This document shows, in pieces, positions 9,493-18,572 of a DNA stretch of 64,000 nt. The stretch's first letter is position 1. Every line of letters begins with the position of its first letter. A program made the position numbers and the translations under genes. A model generated the notes under the pieces. The model was not told the origin of the DNA, ran no database searches, and worked only from the letters and a program-made list of their open reading frames with translations. The stretch comes from Saprospiraceae bacterium (GTDB lineage Bacteria; Bacteroidota; Bacteroidia; Chitinophagales; Saprospiraceae): positions 153,546 through 217,545 of the forward strand of contig JANQLV010000051.1 of assembly GCA_028280415.1 (NCBI GenBank), written 5' to 3'.

Positions 9493-9589
9493 ATGAGTCA
9501 TTCCGAATTTTAGCACCTCAAAAGAGATTTATAGAATATTAAGAAACAGGTCTTAGGTTTTGGGGCTCCGGTTTTCCGGGATGACTCAT
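9493..9589. repeat. 97-bp inverted-repeat element with 13-bp arms
   Basis: ATGAGTCATTCCG (9493-9505) and CGGGATGACTCAT (9577-9589) are reverse complements with one mismatch, bounding a 71-bp interior. It lies in a 388-bp gene-free stretch between the DinB and coiled-coil genes. The outline resembles a small non-autonomous repeat (MITE-like) or a long RNA hairpin; no second full copy was noticed in the window. Confidence 0.45.
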
Positions 9590-9804
9590 ATAAGTACAAG
9601 CATCGCATCTGCCCTGGCAGAAAGACGCTGGTTACTCTCCGTTTTAGAATAAAAACAATCGCTAGCTCAAAATTCTTCGATAATATTAATGAATTTACTA
9701 ATTTTACAGCTATTATTCCATGCCGGTTTTTCCATTAAACAGATACGAATTCTAACAATACAAACGTTAAACTTAATCTTTTACAAAATCTTTAAACCTT
9801 TAGT

Positions 9805-10731
9805 ATGAATAATACGGTCAGAAACGTTGCCATCGCCATTGCTGTTATTCTGGGCCTTTTACTGGCCTGGTCCTTATGGTCAGGAATGAATAAATCAAAA
9901 GAAATTACCAGACTGTCTTCTGAAAATTCTAGCCTGAATTCAGAAATGTCTGAACTCGAAAAGTTAAAGGCAAGTCTGGAAGAAGAAGTAACTGCTCTTC
10001 AGGCTAATTATGAAGATTTAGCGGTCATTAACGATTCTTTGGCCAACTCTCTGGCTGCCGAGAAGTCCAGAGTAACCAGAAGAAACAGAACGATTTCCAA
10101 ACTCAAAGCGGATGCCGAAGCCGAAGATTTAAAAGTAGAAAGCCTGACCGTGCAAATCTCTCAACTCATGGAGCAAAAGTCTGAGCTGGAATCTCAAATC
10201 TCTTCCTTGCAGCAAGAGAATGCTGAGCTACGCGAAAGAGCCGGCATCCTGGAAGAAGACCTGGGCAAAGCTCGTGATGATAATGCTGCTCTTGCCAACC
10301 TCAATCGCACGATGCAGGGAGAGATCGATAATTTGACCCTGGCCAACTTCAAAGCGACTGCTTTTCAAGTCGAACTGGAAAAGAAAAATAAAAAGGCTAC
10401 TGCCAAAAGTCGCCGAGCCCGCAGGATGAAGGCAAGTTTTGATCTAACCAATGTTCCCGAAAAATATCAAGGGGTTCGACCAATTTATCTCGTTATTACG
10501 GATGAGACCTCTACTCCTATTAAATTGGATAATCCAATCAAAGCACAGGTAATGGTCAATGATCAACAAACAGATATCATTGCTGCTGAAATGAAGGAAG
10601 TAAGCATCGAAACCAATCAGCGTATCTCTTTTACCCATGACCTTAGCAAGCGATTGAAAAAAGGATACTATCGCGTAATTGCATATACCGATATCGGAAT
10701 TCTGGGAACCAGCAACTTCCGGCTAAGATAA
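9805..10731 (+). CDS. Membrane-anchored coiled-coil protein of unknown function
   Basis: A 308-residue protein with an N-terminal membrane helix (about 8-27) and a long heptad-rich coiled coil (about 31-195), then a very basic patch (KKATAKSRRARRMK) and a compact C-terminal beta-rich domain of about 100 residues. With only a short N-terminal cytoplasmic tail it would be periplasmic. Similar coiled-coil plus C-terminal-domain proteins occur in Bacteroidota, but I do not recognise a named family. The next gene is an OmpA-type lipoprotein that also has an N-terminal coiled coil, suggesting a shared role in the cell envelope. Confidence 0.75.
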   Translation: MNNTVRNVAIAIAVILGLLLAWSLWSGMNKSKEITRLSSENSSLNSEMSELEKLKASLEEEVTALQANYEDLAVINDSLANSLAAEKSRVTRRNRTISKLKADAEAEDLKVESLTVQISQLMEQKSELESQISSLQQENAELRERAGILEEDLGKARDDNAALANLNRTMQGEIDNLTLANFKATAFQVELEKKNKKATAKSRRARRMKASFDLTNVPEKYQGVRPIYLVITDETSTPIKLDNPIKAQVMVNDQQTDIIAAEMKEVSIETNQRISFTHDLSKRLKKGYYRVIAYTDIGILGTSNFRLR

Positions 10732-10739
10732 ATGAATGT

Positions 10740-10777
10740 AAAGGGATGACTTGCTACTAATACAATGTCATCCCTTT
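10740..10777 (+). terminator. Intergenic hairpin, probable terminator
   Basis: AAAGGGATGAC (10740-10750) and GTCATCCCTTT (10767-10777) form a perfect 11-bp stem with a 16-nt loop, 9 bp after the stop of the coiled-coil gene. No long T run follows, so it may act as a 3'-end stabiliser or a weak terminator. An in-frame ATG at 10765 lies inside it and is therefore a poor start for the next gene. Confidence 0.55.
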
Positions 10778-10827
10778 GCACTCTCTTTTCCCTTGTAACC
10801 TTTATAACTCCTGTAACTCTTTTCACC

Positions 10828-11718
10828 TTGAGACTATATCTACTTTTTCTGGCATTTCCCCTTTTTCTCCAGTCCTGCATCAGTAATAAAAAACATCAGG
10901 CCGCTATTGATTTAATGAATACCCAGCATCAAAAGGAAATCGTCCAGATGCAGGAAAAAATAGATACCGCGAATCGGTCGATCAAAGATTTGGAACTGAA
11001 TCTCGCCGAAAGAATCGGAGAAAATAATATCCTCCTGATGCTTCGGGATGAACTACAAATAGAGATTCTCAACCTGGAATCCAATATTGAAAACCTGAGT
11101 AGCTCTTCTTCTTCTGCTCAGAAAAACCTCAGCGCGAATCTCGCTAAGAAGGATCTTCAGATTAAGCAATTGAATGCTTATCTCAAAGAAGTGGAAACTA
11201 CCATCGCAGCGCACGAGGATATAATCAAAAAAATTACCGGAGACTTGAATTATATCGCTCAGGACTATCCGGAAGATATTGAAGTCAATCCGGGATTTAA
11301 TTATGCCAAAATAGACATCAAAGAAGCTTTTCTTTTTAAGAAAAACAGTACCACGCGACTTCAGGACAATGGTTTTGTTATATTGGAAAAGTTTTCGGAA
11401 ATTTTTCAGAAATTTCCGAATGTAAAAGTACAGGTCATTGGGCATACAGACACCGCCCCGCCCCGGGATAAAAAACGCTATGGGGATAATTGGAATTATA
11501 GCGCATTACAATCAGCTACAGTAGTCAGAACTTTGATTGACGATTATGATGTAAGCGCTAATCAGCTGACGCTTTCTGCCAAAGCGGAATTTGCACCCAA
11601 AGCTTCAAATGCTACAAGTGAAGGAAAATTAACCAATCGCCGTGTAGAGCTTCTCATCTTACTTGAAACAGAAAACCTGGCAAAGAAAATCAGAGCAGTT
11701 CTCGCCAAAATACAGTAG
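10828..11718 (+). CDS. OmpA-domain lipoprotein with N-terminal coiled coil
   Basis: About 296 residues if translation begins at the TTG at 10828, which yields a compact lipoprotein signal peptide ending in the lipobox FLQSC. The in-frame ATG at 10765 would give an unusual 38-residue uncharged leader and sits in a hairpin. After the lipid-anchored Cys a coiled coil (about 35-150) is followed by a C-terminal OmpA/MotB peptidoglycan-binding domain with VQVIGHTDTA and the closing LTNRRVELLI. It would tether the outer membrane to peptidoglycan. It follows another coiled-coil envelope protein. Confidence 0.8.
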   Translation: MRLYLLFLAFPLFLQSCISNKKHQAAIDLMNTQHQKEIVQMQEKIDTANRSIKDLELNLAERIGENNILLMLRDELQIEILNLESNIENLSSSSSSAQKNLSANLAKKDLQIKQLNAYLKEVETTIAAHEDIIKKITGDLNYIAQDYPEDIEVNPGFNYAKIDIKEAFLFKKNSTTRLQDNGFVILEKFSEIFQKFPNVKVQVIGHTDTAPPRDKKRYGDNWNYSALQSATVVRTLIDDYDVSANQLTLSAKAEFAPKASNATSEGKLTNRRVELLILLETENLAKKIRAVLAKIQ

Positions 11719-11833
11719 ACAGATATTATAATTTTTCTGCTTTTCTCTTGATCACAGCAATTATTAATATCCGATAATTTTAAATATAATAAAATCGACA
11801 TTTCCTCAAAAGTACTACCGGCATCGATCTATC

Positions 11834-11856
11834 TTTGAATCGAAGACAGATTCAAA
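11834..11856. promoter_or_regulatory. Small perfect hairpin in leader region
   Basis: TTTGAATC (11834-11841) and GATTCAAA (11849-11856) form an 8-bp stem with a 7-nt loop, 115 bp after the OmpA gene and 86 bp before the next gene. It could end the OmpA transcript or be an operator; no T run follows. Confidence 0.3.
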
Positions 11857-11942
11857 ATGACAAGTACCTTAAATTAATCACCTATTAAGGAGTTGATTTG
11901 ATAAACTTGTATATTCCAAACATTAATCCAAAATAAAGGTAT

Positions 11943-12371
11943 ATGAAAAAGTATTTTTTGTTTATTCTTCTGGCAGCAAGCATACAATTTCAAGCAAAAG
12001 CACAAGTAGACATACAAGTTAATCCAATCGCACTTTTATTTGAGGCAGTTCAGGTTTCTGCTGATTTTGGGATTGGTCAAAACGGTAGTATTGCTCTTGA
12101 TGCGATAGGCATCGACGGCGATCTTGCTTTATTCGGAATTGGCAAGTATTATATGAATCCCAATTTGGGGGCCGACCGATTCTACATTGGAGGTTTTTTA
12201 GGTGCTATTGCTGATGAGGGTGCAGCAATTGGTTTCCTGGCCGGATATAAATGGGTCTCAAGACAAGGCATAAATTTCGAATTTGCACTGGGAGTCGGTC
12301 GAGGTGGAGGCGATATTGAAGTAGTGCCCTATGGTAAACTCACGGTGGGCTATCGATTTAGTAAAAAATAA
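11943..12371 (+). CDS. Small secreted outer-membrane beta-barrel-like protein
   Basis: A 142-residue protein with a signal peptide ending near AKAQ (residue 21) and then alternating hydrophobic/polar glycine-rich strands (ADFGIGQNGSIALDAIG, FYIGGFLGAI, FEFALGVGRGGG) and a final aromatic YRFSKK. This pattern matches the small DUF3575-like or OmpW-like barrels common in Bacteroidota; the exact family is not certain. It is convergent with the LytTR gene, with 10 bp between them. Confidence 0.7.
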   Translation: MKKYFLFILLAASIQFQAKAQVDIQVNPIALLFEAVQVSADFGIGQNGSIALDAIGIDGDLALFGIGKYYMNPNLGADRFYIGGFLGAIADEGAAIGFLAGYKWVSRQGINFEFALGVGRGGGDIEVVPYGKLTVGYRFSKK

Positions 12372-12381
12372 TAAAATATAA

Positions 12382-13266
12382 CTAATGTTTCGGGCTACTC
12401 TTAAAGTCCGTCATTTTTTCCATGACTGCTTTCTTATAAGTCCTGGAAACAGGAATCCTGGATGCGGCCTGGTTAAGCACCAATCTTAGCTCCTGAGCGT
12501 TTCCCGAAACATTAATAACATGTCTTAGATTTACCAGGTACGAACGATGGCATTGAACAATAAAAGGATCATTCAGTTGTTTTTTGGTATTGATCAGGGA
12601 GATGCGTAACAGCATTTGCTTGATCTTTCCATTTTCATTAAGAAACACATTGATGTAATTCTTTTCTGCTTTAATGTATAGGAGTTCTTCATTATTGGTT
12701 TCCAATAATTCATTAACAATATTTGATTTAATCAAAATAGGGGCTCTTGTATCAACATCCAATTCTTTTTTATCATCAATTAAAAGATTAAGTTTTTCCG
12801 CTTCCTTCAAACGCTTTTTCAATAACATATTATTAATGCTCAGGTTTCTGTAAAAAAGAGGAATGATCGCAATTAAAAATGTATAAAAAACGAATTTAAA
12901 GGCGAGATAAGAATCAAACTTATTTCCTAAGGTCTGTGCATACCATAATAAAAACAATGCATTAACAATTATAAATAGAAGAGACCTCAGGATATCCTTA
13001 AAAATGGTCCACTTCTCCGTGTTAATAAACTGCACCACTAGAAAATGCGCAATCGACCAATTAACTAGAGCAGAAAGAAAAGCAACCATTCCATAGATAA
13101 TAAGATGCTTTGTGGATGCACATTGAATACCAAAAGGTTCTACCCAATAAAAAAGAAAAGCGATCACAATGCACAGTCTTAAAGCAGCCATCATTTCAAT
13201 CAGGAAACCTCTGGTATAGGGAAAAGGATCGTGTAGTTTTTTATACGCTTCTCTTATAGTATTCAT
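12382..13266 (-). CDS. Membrane-bound LytTR DNA-binding regulator
   Basis: A 294-residue one-component regulator: four hydrophobic helices between about 28 and 140, a linker, and a C-terminal LytTR domain (about 190-290) with LYIKAEKNYINVFL and CHRSYLVNLRHV, the characteristic LytTR sequence blocks. There is no receiver domain, so the membrane part must act as sensor or anchor. It is divergent from the NTF2-like/serine hydrolase genes with a 170-bp shared upstream region that contains a TGACA-TTGG-TGTCA palindrome. Control of those genes is inferred from position. Confidence 0.88.
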   Translation of the reverse strand: MNTIREAYKKLHDPFPYTRGFLIEMMAALRLCIVIAFLFYWVEPFGIQCASTKHLIIYGMVAFLSALVNWSIAHFLVVQFINTEKWTIFKDILRSLLFIIVNALFLLWYAQTLGNKFDSYLAFKFVFYTFLIAIIPLFYRNLSINNMLLKKRLKEAEKLNLLIDDKKELDVDTRAPILIKSNIVNELLETNNEELLYIKAEKNYINVFLNENGKIKQMLLRISLINTKKQLNDPFIVQCHRSYLVNLRHVINVSGNAQELRLVLNQAASRIPVSRTYKKAVMEKMTDFKSSPKH

Positions 13267-13315
13267 AGATGTTTTGTAATCGTTAAAAGATTAACCGCAT
13301 ATTCCCTGTTTGCTG

Positions 13316-13329
13316 TGACATTGGTGTCA
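13316..13329. promoter_or_regulatory. Palindrome in LytTR / serine-hydrolase divergent promoter
   Basis: TGACATTGGTGTCA has perfect 5-bp arms around TTGG. It lies 50 bp from the LytTR start and 107 bp from the opposite gene, a suitable operator position. LytTR proteins usually bind imperfect direct repeats, so another regulator is also possible. Confidence 0.3.
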
Positions 13330-13436
13330 TAATCCGGTATTTTGTAACATTTGGGAAACCTTTAATAATCTTACATAAAAATAATAAGAATATTTGTTTC
13401 CAATTAAAATGACAAAGAAGTTTCAAAACAATAAAT

Positions 13437-13889
13437 ATGAGATCTAATTATTTTAAAAAAATTCAAATCCTATGTTTTATTTTTTATCTTACAGGTCTGC
13501 AATTCACATTACATTCCCAGATACAAAAAGATAGTATTGACATTGAAAGGACCATCGAGAATTTCATAGAGGGCTGGTATGAAGGCGATGCTGAAAGGAT
13601 GGAAGCCAGCTTGCATGAGGACTTAGTTTCCAAAATCGTAATTCCCACCGATGAAGGAGGACGCTTGGGTCGTTTTACCGCAGCCCGCTTGATAGAGTTG
13701 ACAAAGCGTGGAGGAGGGAACCAGGTACCAGAGAAAGAACAACGAAAAGAAATTAAAATCCTGGAAATCTATCAAAACGCAGCAACGGCAAGAGTCTTGG
13801 CTTATGATGCTATGGAGTTTCTTCATTTAGCCAAATGGAAAGGCGAATGGAAGATCATCAACATCTTGTTTGAGAGAACCAAAAAATGA
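13437..13889 (+). CDS. Secreted NTF2-like (lumazine-binding-like) protein
   Basis: A 150-residue protein with signal peptide (cleavage near LHSQ, residue 28) and an NTF2-like fold resembling Lumazine_bd_2/DUF4440: an initial helix (IERTIENFIEGWYEGDAERMEASL) and a final KWKGEWKIINILF strand pair. Family members are small pocket proteins with binding or isomerase-like roles. Its stop overlaps an in-frame ATG of the next reading frame, so it is probably co-transcribed with the serine hydrolase. Confidence 0.8.
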   Translation: MRSNYFKKIQILCFIFYLTGLQFTLHSQIQKDSIDIERTIENFIEGWYEGDAERMEASLHEDLVSKIVIPTDEGGRLGRFTAARLIELTKRGGGNQVPEKEQRKEIKILEIYQNAATARVLAYDAMEFLHLAKWKGEWKIINILFERTKK

Positions 13890-13930
13890 ATGCTTGTATT
13901 CAGGAATTTCAAAAATCATTAATTGCTTTT

Positions 13931-15394
13931 ATGAAAAATACTATTTCAAAACTCCAGAAGCTGTTCCTCTTTACAAGTCTTTTAGGTTTTGCCATTTCTT
14001 GTGTCGGGCAAAAAGATAAGCTTGGAACAGCAAATGCCATTCCAGGGAATCGCTACTTGGATTCTTTACGAGTAGCTAAAGCAAGTCCGGGAATCTCCGC
14101 GGCCATTGCGGTTAAGGGGAAAACGATCTGGGAATACGGATCGGGATTTTCCAATATTGGTGAAAAGAAAAAAGCAAGCCCTAATACCGTATACAGAATT
14201 GCCTCTGTATCAAAATTGATTACTACGGCAGCAATTGCTAAAATGGTACAAAATAAGAGACTGGATTTTTCTGATGATGTAAATGCTTTTTTTAAACTTT
14301 CAGATCAAAAAATAAGTATAGAACAGGTTCTTTCCCATACCTCAGGAATAAGACATTACAGATACAATGAGAAGGTAGAGAATTATCCACATTATGATAA
14401 TGTTGTTGATGCAACAGCAGTTTTTATAAACGATCCTTTAGAGTTTAATCCGGGGGAAAAGTTTGGGTATTCAAGTTATGGAATTGATTTACTTGGAGCC
14501 ATCATTGAAAAAGTATCGAAGCAATCCTTCGAGCAATATGTGCAGGATCATGTTCTGAAACCTTTAAAAATGGAAAGCACCTTTTTAAGGCCTCCTCAAA
14601 GCAGTCATCAGCACTTGTCTGAATTTTATGCTAATGAGCAAAATTTGGTTCCCGATATTGATTTAAGTTATAACATTCCGGGCGGAGGTATGTATTCCAC
14701 GGTAAAGGACTTAGTAGCATTTGGAAATGCTTTTTTATCAGATGATTATATAAGTAAGCCCATCAAAGAAAAGTTATTTACCAAAGCAAAGCTCAATAAT
14801 GGCAATGAGGTAAACTACGGTTTAGGCTGGATTGTACAAGAAATGGATGATGGTTCGGAAGTGTATTATCATGACGGTCATATGGACGGTACACATTCAA
14901 TACTAGCTATTTACCCCAAATATCATTTAAGCATTGCCATGATTTCCAACAGGGGAAGTAATTGGGGACTACCTGAGGCACTGGACTTATCCTGCAGGGT
15001 TTATGGAATTGAAAAATGTCCTGAAATAATTGCAGAACAGGAAAAAGACCCTCAGTTTATCATGCAAATGTTTCAAAACTTGAGTGCGAATTTTGATGAC
15101 TTCAGAAATGCGATAAGCAATGGAAATCAAGTTAAACTGGAGCAGTTACTCGCTTCAAACTTTAAAAGTGATTCGTGGCCGGATAAAAAAGCATTCATTG
15201 CCTTTTTAATGACCCTTGGAAATAAGCATGAAGTATATGATGTTGATATTAGTGTAAAGGGAATGAACAATGGCGATAAAGCTTTCATCAAAAACCTAAG
15301 ATTTCAAGAACATTATAAGGATAAAAGCTGGTATTTGATTTATACCTTATCTGAAGATCAATGGTTAATAAGCTCTATAGAGGTTTTTGAATGA
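13931..15394 (+). CDS. Serine hydrolase lipoprotein, beta-lactamase/PBP class C fold, with NTF2-like C-terminus
   Basis: About 487 residues from the ATG at 13931, which starts a standard lipoprotein signal (LLGFAISC); an ATG at 13886 overlapping the previous stop is the alternative start. The catalytic SxxK is SVSK (in RIASVSKLIT), the second motif is YSS in GYSSYGIDLLG, and the third is HDG in YHDGHMDGTHS, all ordered as in class C beta-lactamase-related hydrolases. The last 110 or so residues look like an NTF2/SnoaL-type domain. Likely a periplasmic or surface peptidase/esterase; antibiotic hydrolysis should not be assumed. Confidence 0.87.
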   Translation: MKNTISKLQKLFLFTSLLGFAISCVGQKDKLGTANAIPGNRYLDSLRVAKASPGISAAIAVKGKTIWEYGSGFSNIGEKKKASPNTVYRIASVSKLITTAAIAKMVQNKRLDFSDDVNAFFKLSDQKISIEQVLSHTSGIRHYRYNEKVENYPHYDNVVDATAVFINDPLEFNPGEKFGYSSYGIDLLGAIIEKVSKQSFEQYVQDHVLKPLKMESTFLRPPQSSHQHLSEFYANEQNLVPDIDLSYNIPGGGMYSTVKDLVAFGNAFLSDDYISKPIKEKLFTKAKLNNGNEVNYGLGWIVQEMDDGSEVYYHDGHMDGTHSILAIYPKYHLSIAMISNRGSNWGLPEALDLSCRVYGIEKCPEIIAEQEKDPQFIMQMFQNLSANFDDFRNAISNGNQVKLEQLLASNFKSDSWPDKKAFIAFLMTLGNKHEVYDVDISVKGMNNGDKAFIKNLRFQEHYKDKSWYLIYTLSEDQWLISSIEVFE

Positions 15395-15576
15395 AATTTG
15401 TAAAATTGCAAGGCTGCAGAATATGACGTTTTTCCAGAAGCAAGGAATTATTAATGCCACATCCCTGGAAGTTTAAGATGCTGTTTTCAAATTAATGAAG
15501 CTATTCGCTGGTTTGTCTAAGGAATTAAAAACAACTTCAGACTATATATTTTCAATCATATTAAAACCACCAGTCA

Positions 15577-17385
15577 ATGAAAAAAGCACTTAACATCTGT
15601 CTAATAGCTGTATTATTCTTTGTTAGTTGCAGCAAACCCGATCAGAAAGATTATAGTGTAAAAAAACGCAATTCCATCTCCAAGATACCAACAGATAATG
15701 GGGACTCCATTTCCATTCAGGATTTAATGAAACAGAGAGGTCTTAAAGGGTTAAGTGTTGCTGTTTTTGAAGATTATAATATTATATGGTCAGACACCTG
15801 GGGCCTTAAACACGATTCTGTACCACTAGATAAAAATACGGCCTTTTCCACTGCCTCAATATCAAAACCAATTACCGCTACATTATTCGCAATACTGGAG
15901 GAAAAAGGGCAAATAGATTTAAAGGTCCCGGTTAATAATTATCTCAAGCGATGGAAAATACCTGAAAATACGTATACAAAAGAAGTGGATATTACTTTAG
16001 AACATTTATTGAGCCATACAGCAGGCACTACACAACACGGTTTTACAGATTTTTATGAAGGGGATGTAGTTCCATCAATCCTGGAATCGGTCCAGGGTAA
16101 ACTACCTGCTTATAATAATAAAGAGATTGATATTCTATTTAAGCCAGGATCAAATTGGAAATATAGTGGTGGTGGTTATACCATAGCCATGATGGCATTA
16201 GAGGATCACCTTGGAAAGTCATTAGCTGATTTAGCTCAGGAATATATTTTCGCACCTTTGAATTTGCAAAACACTACTATGAAGCAACCTAATGAACCGG
16301 GGTTCCTGGAAAACGTGGCAAAAGCACATAATGATCAGGGAAAAATAATAAGTACCGGAATTCCCATTACTCCCCAGGTTTCGGCTTCAGGTTTATGGTC
16401 TACCCCATCAGATATGGCTATGATATTAATCGAAATCCAAAAAGCTTTAAATGGACTAGAGTCAAAAATAATTTCAAAGAATGTAGCAAAAAGAATGACC
16501 GATATTGTCACTTTAAAAGTGATGCGGGGATGGAGCCTGGGCTGGGACCGCAGAGCTGCATATGGAAATCTGGATTGGTTTTCCCACGGAGGGGCCAATA
16601 CGGGAATTGGCGGACATGTGTATGCAACGATGAAAGGAGGGAAAGGAATAGCCCTATTTGGCAATGGTCCAAATTCAATCCGTATACCAATCTTAGATCA
16701 GTTAAGAGATAATATCATAAAAAGCCATCAATGGACTTTGCCACTAGACACAAGCAATAAAAAAGAACTACCCGCTTCTTTAATTTCAAAAATTAAAGGC
16801 CGTTATCAGGATTTGAATTTTGGGGAACTATTTGAACTTAAAGAGGAAAATGGGGAAATGTATATTCCAGTCTTTTTTGGAGGCAAAAGAAACAAATTAG
16901 TTTACGTTGGTGATAACTCGTTTATTACTAATGAAGTTTCCGGCAAATTAAAATTTATTGATAGAAATAATACCATTGAGATTGAATATTCCAGGGGTCC
17001 GCAAGTACCTTCTGTGATATTGTTTGAAATGATAAAAGGAAAAACACCTAGTGAATTAGCACTTGAAAACAAATGCGAGGAAGCATTAGCTGCTTATAAA
17101 GAGCTTAAAAGCAAAATCCCTCAAAATATGATCGTTCAGGAATCAACTATTAATAGTTTTGGCTACCAACAGCTAAATCAGGAAAAGTATGATATCGCCC
17201 TGTGTATTTTCAAAATCAATACAGAATTATACCCTAATAGTGCAAACGTTTTCGATAGCTTGGCCGAAGCTTATATGCTTTCAGGGGATAAGACCAATGC
17301 TATTAAGTTTTATAAAAAATCATTAGAGTTAAATCCGAAGAACAGCAATGCTATTGACATGATTAATAAAATGTCTGAGCAATAA
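15577..17385 (+). CDS. Serine hydrolase lipoprotein, beta-lactamase fold, with C-terminal TPR
   Basis: A 602-residue lipoprotein (signal ending FFVSC). SxxK is SISK (STASISKPIT), the Tyr motif is YSG in KYSGGGYTIAM and the third is HGG in FSHGGANTG. A linker of about 100 residues follows the catalytic domain, and two TPR units (about 530-600; ANVFDSLAEAYMLSGD, AIKFYKKSLELNPKN) end the protein. This architecture is frequent among Bacteroidota serine hydrolases. It follows the other hydrolase by 182 bp, a gap with no supported gene. Confidence 0.87.
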   Translation: MKKALNICLIAVLFFVSCSKPDQKDYSVKKRNSISKIPTDNGDSISIQDLMKQRGLKGLSVAVFEDYNIIWSDTWGLKHDSVPLDKNTAFSTASISKPITATLFAILEEKGQIDLKVPVNNYLKRWKIPENTYTKEVDITLEHLLSHTAGTTQHGFTDFYEGDVVPSILESVQGKLPAYNNKEIDILFKPGSNWKYSGGGYTIAMMALEDHLGKSLADLAQEYIFAPLNLQNTTMKQPNEPGFLENVAKAHNDQGKIISTGIPITPQVSASGLWSTPSDMAMILIEIQKALNGLESKIISKNVAKRMTDIVTLKVMRGWSLGWDRRAAYGNLDWFSHGGANTGIGGHVYATMKGGKGIALFGNGPNSIRIPILDQLRDNIIKSHQWTLPLDTSNKKELPASLISKIKGRYQDLNFGELFELKEENGEMYIPVFFGGKRNKLVYVGDNSFITNEVSGKLKFIDRNNTIEIEYSRGPQVPSVILFEMIKGKTPSELALENKCEEALAAYKELKSKIPQNMIVQESTINSFGYQQLNQEKYDIALCIFKINTELYPNSANVFDSLAEAYMLSGDKTNAIKFYKKSLELNPKNSNAIDMINKMSEQ

Positions 17386-17457
17386 AATGTTAATCGTTTT
17401 TTAGTCAAAATCAGGAAAAAGACAAAGGCTGAGGATTTGGCCTACGAGTAGTTTCTT

Positions 17458-17479
17458 ATATCCATTTGAAAATGGATAT
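17458..17479. promoter_or_regulatory. 22-bp near-perfect palindrome
   Basis: ATATCCATTT (17458-17467), spacer GA, AAATGGATAT (17470-17479): perfect 10-bp arms. The spacer is too small for an unstrained RNA loop, although a four-base loop is possible. It lies 72 bp after the hydrolase stop and 54 bp before the next gene, so it may be an operator or a terminator stem. Confidence 0.4.
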
Positions 17480-17533
17480 TCGGTTCCTTCCTGCGATTAA
17501 TTAAGGCAGTTTACTATTTAAAATTCTAACACC

Positions 17534-18316
17534 ATGAAAATTAAACCAATAGGAAAAATCCTCTTCACTTTGGCTATCGCCTATCTTGGATTAGGTGCAC
17601 TTATTGAAGTCCAAAACACCACACTATCTGATGAGTTCAATGATCCCAAGTCATTATCCCAATGGGAACGCTTTTACCAGACTGAGCAATGGCCGGATAT
17701 GATGAAACGCATTGAAATAAAAGACGGAATGCTCATCATGGAACCCAATACCTGTGGTTGGTATGCGGATTATCATGCACCCTTTATTTTCAAAGAAGTC
17801 ACAGGAAACTTTACCGCAATCACCCGGTTAAAAGTGAGTGGACTCACTTCTGCTGTTCCCAAAACCACCTGGTCCCTTTCCGGGATTATGATAAGAGCTC
17901 CCAGAAATATTACCAGTAAAACCTGGAGCGCAAATGGTGAAAACTGGATGTTCTTAACTACCGGTTTTGCGGATGATCTAAAGCAACCCGTTTTTGAAAC
18001 CAAAACAACGGCTAATAGTAAATCAAAGCTTAAACTACATCCCAATAAATTGGATTGGGTAAGTTTAAAGATTGATAGAAAAGGAGGAGTGTTTACCTTA
18101 TTTTACAGATACGATGAACAAGACGAGTGGACACAAATTGAAACATTTGTGAGAAATGACCTGCCCCAAACACTACAGGTTGGCTTAAATGCTTATACAG
18201 ATTTTTATTCCGCAGGGAAAGAATTGATGAGCGATTATTTCAAATATAATACTACAGTAGTCAACTATGGGAAACCAGATTTGCGGGTCAAAGTAGATTA
18301 TTTCAGAATACAATAA
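17534..18316 (+). CDS. Secreted concanavalin-like (DUF1349-like) protein
   Basis: A 260-residue protein with an N-terminal hydrophobic segment (about 8-24). The body has the DEFNDPKSLSQWER opening and GIMIRAP / KLDWVSLKIDRKGGVFTLFYRYD strands typical of DUF1349 or LamG/concanavalin-like beta-sandwich domains, which bind carbohydrates or form non-catalytic modules. No catalytic residues can be assigned. It lies at the end of the hydrolase group in the same direction. Confidence 0.65.
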   Translation: MKIKPIGKILFTLAIAYLGLGALIEVQNTTLSDEFNDPKSLSQWERFYQTEQWPDMMKRIEIKDGMLIMEPNTCGWYADYHAPFIFKEVTGNFTAITRLKVSGLTSAVPKTTWSLSGIMIRAPRNITSKTWSANGENWMFLTTGFADDLKQPVFETKTTANSKSKLKLHPNKLDWVSLKIDRKGGVFTLFYRYDEQDEWTQIETFVRNDLPQTLQVGLNAYTDFYSAGKELMSDYFKYNTTVVNYGKPDLRVKVDYFRIQ

Positions 18317-18572
18317 AAACTAAATTACCGGTTGGTCTAATTCGTGTAAGATTGTCGCATTTTCAAATCCAAATGCAAGGCCTGTTCTAATCAAGGCAAA
18401 GCAAAGGGAAGGCTAATTCTACCTGATCCTGTTTCGCTTTTGCCCGCACAGCTATATGCAATCTCCAAGAACAACAAATCCCTTCACTGAAAAAATCGAA
18501 AGCCGGCTATTCGTCGATGAAATCATCATTGATCAATATTCTGTGTCATTTTCCTGATTTTATTACCTACAC

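Noticed and set aside
13886..13930. Upstream ATG of the first serine hydrolase as start
   Set aside because: It would put 15 extra residues ahead of a standard lipoprotein signal; the overlap with the previous stop is attractive but the ATG at 13931 fits better.
15395..15576. Possible gene remnant between the two serine hydrolases
   Set aside because: Short stretches look protein-like in different frames, but no family could be recognised and stops interrupt every frame.
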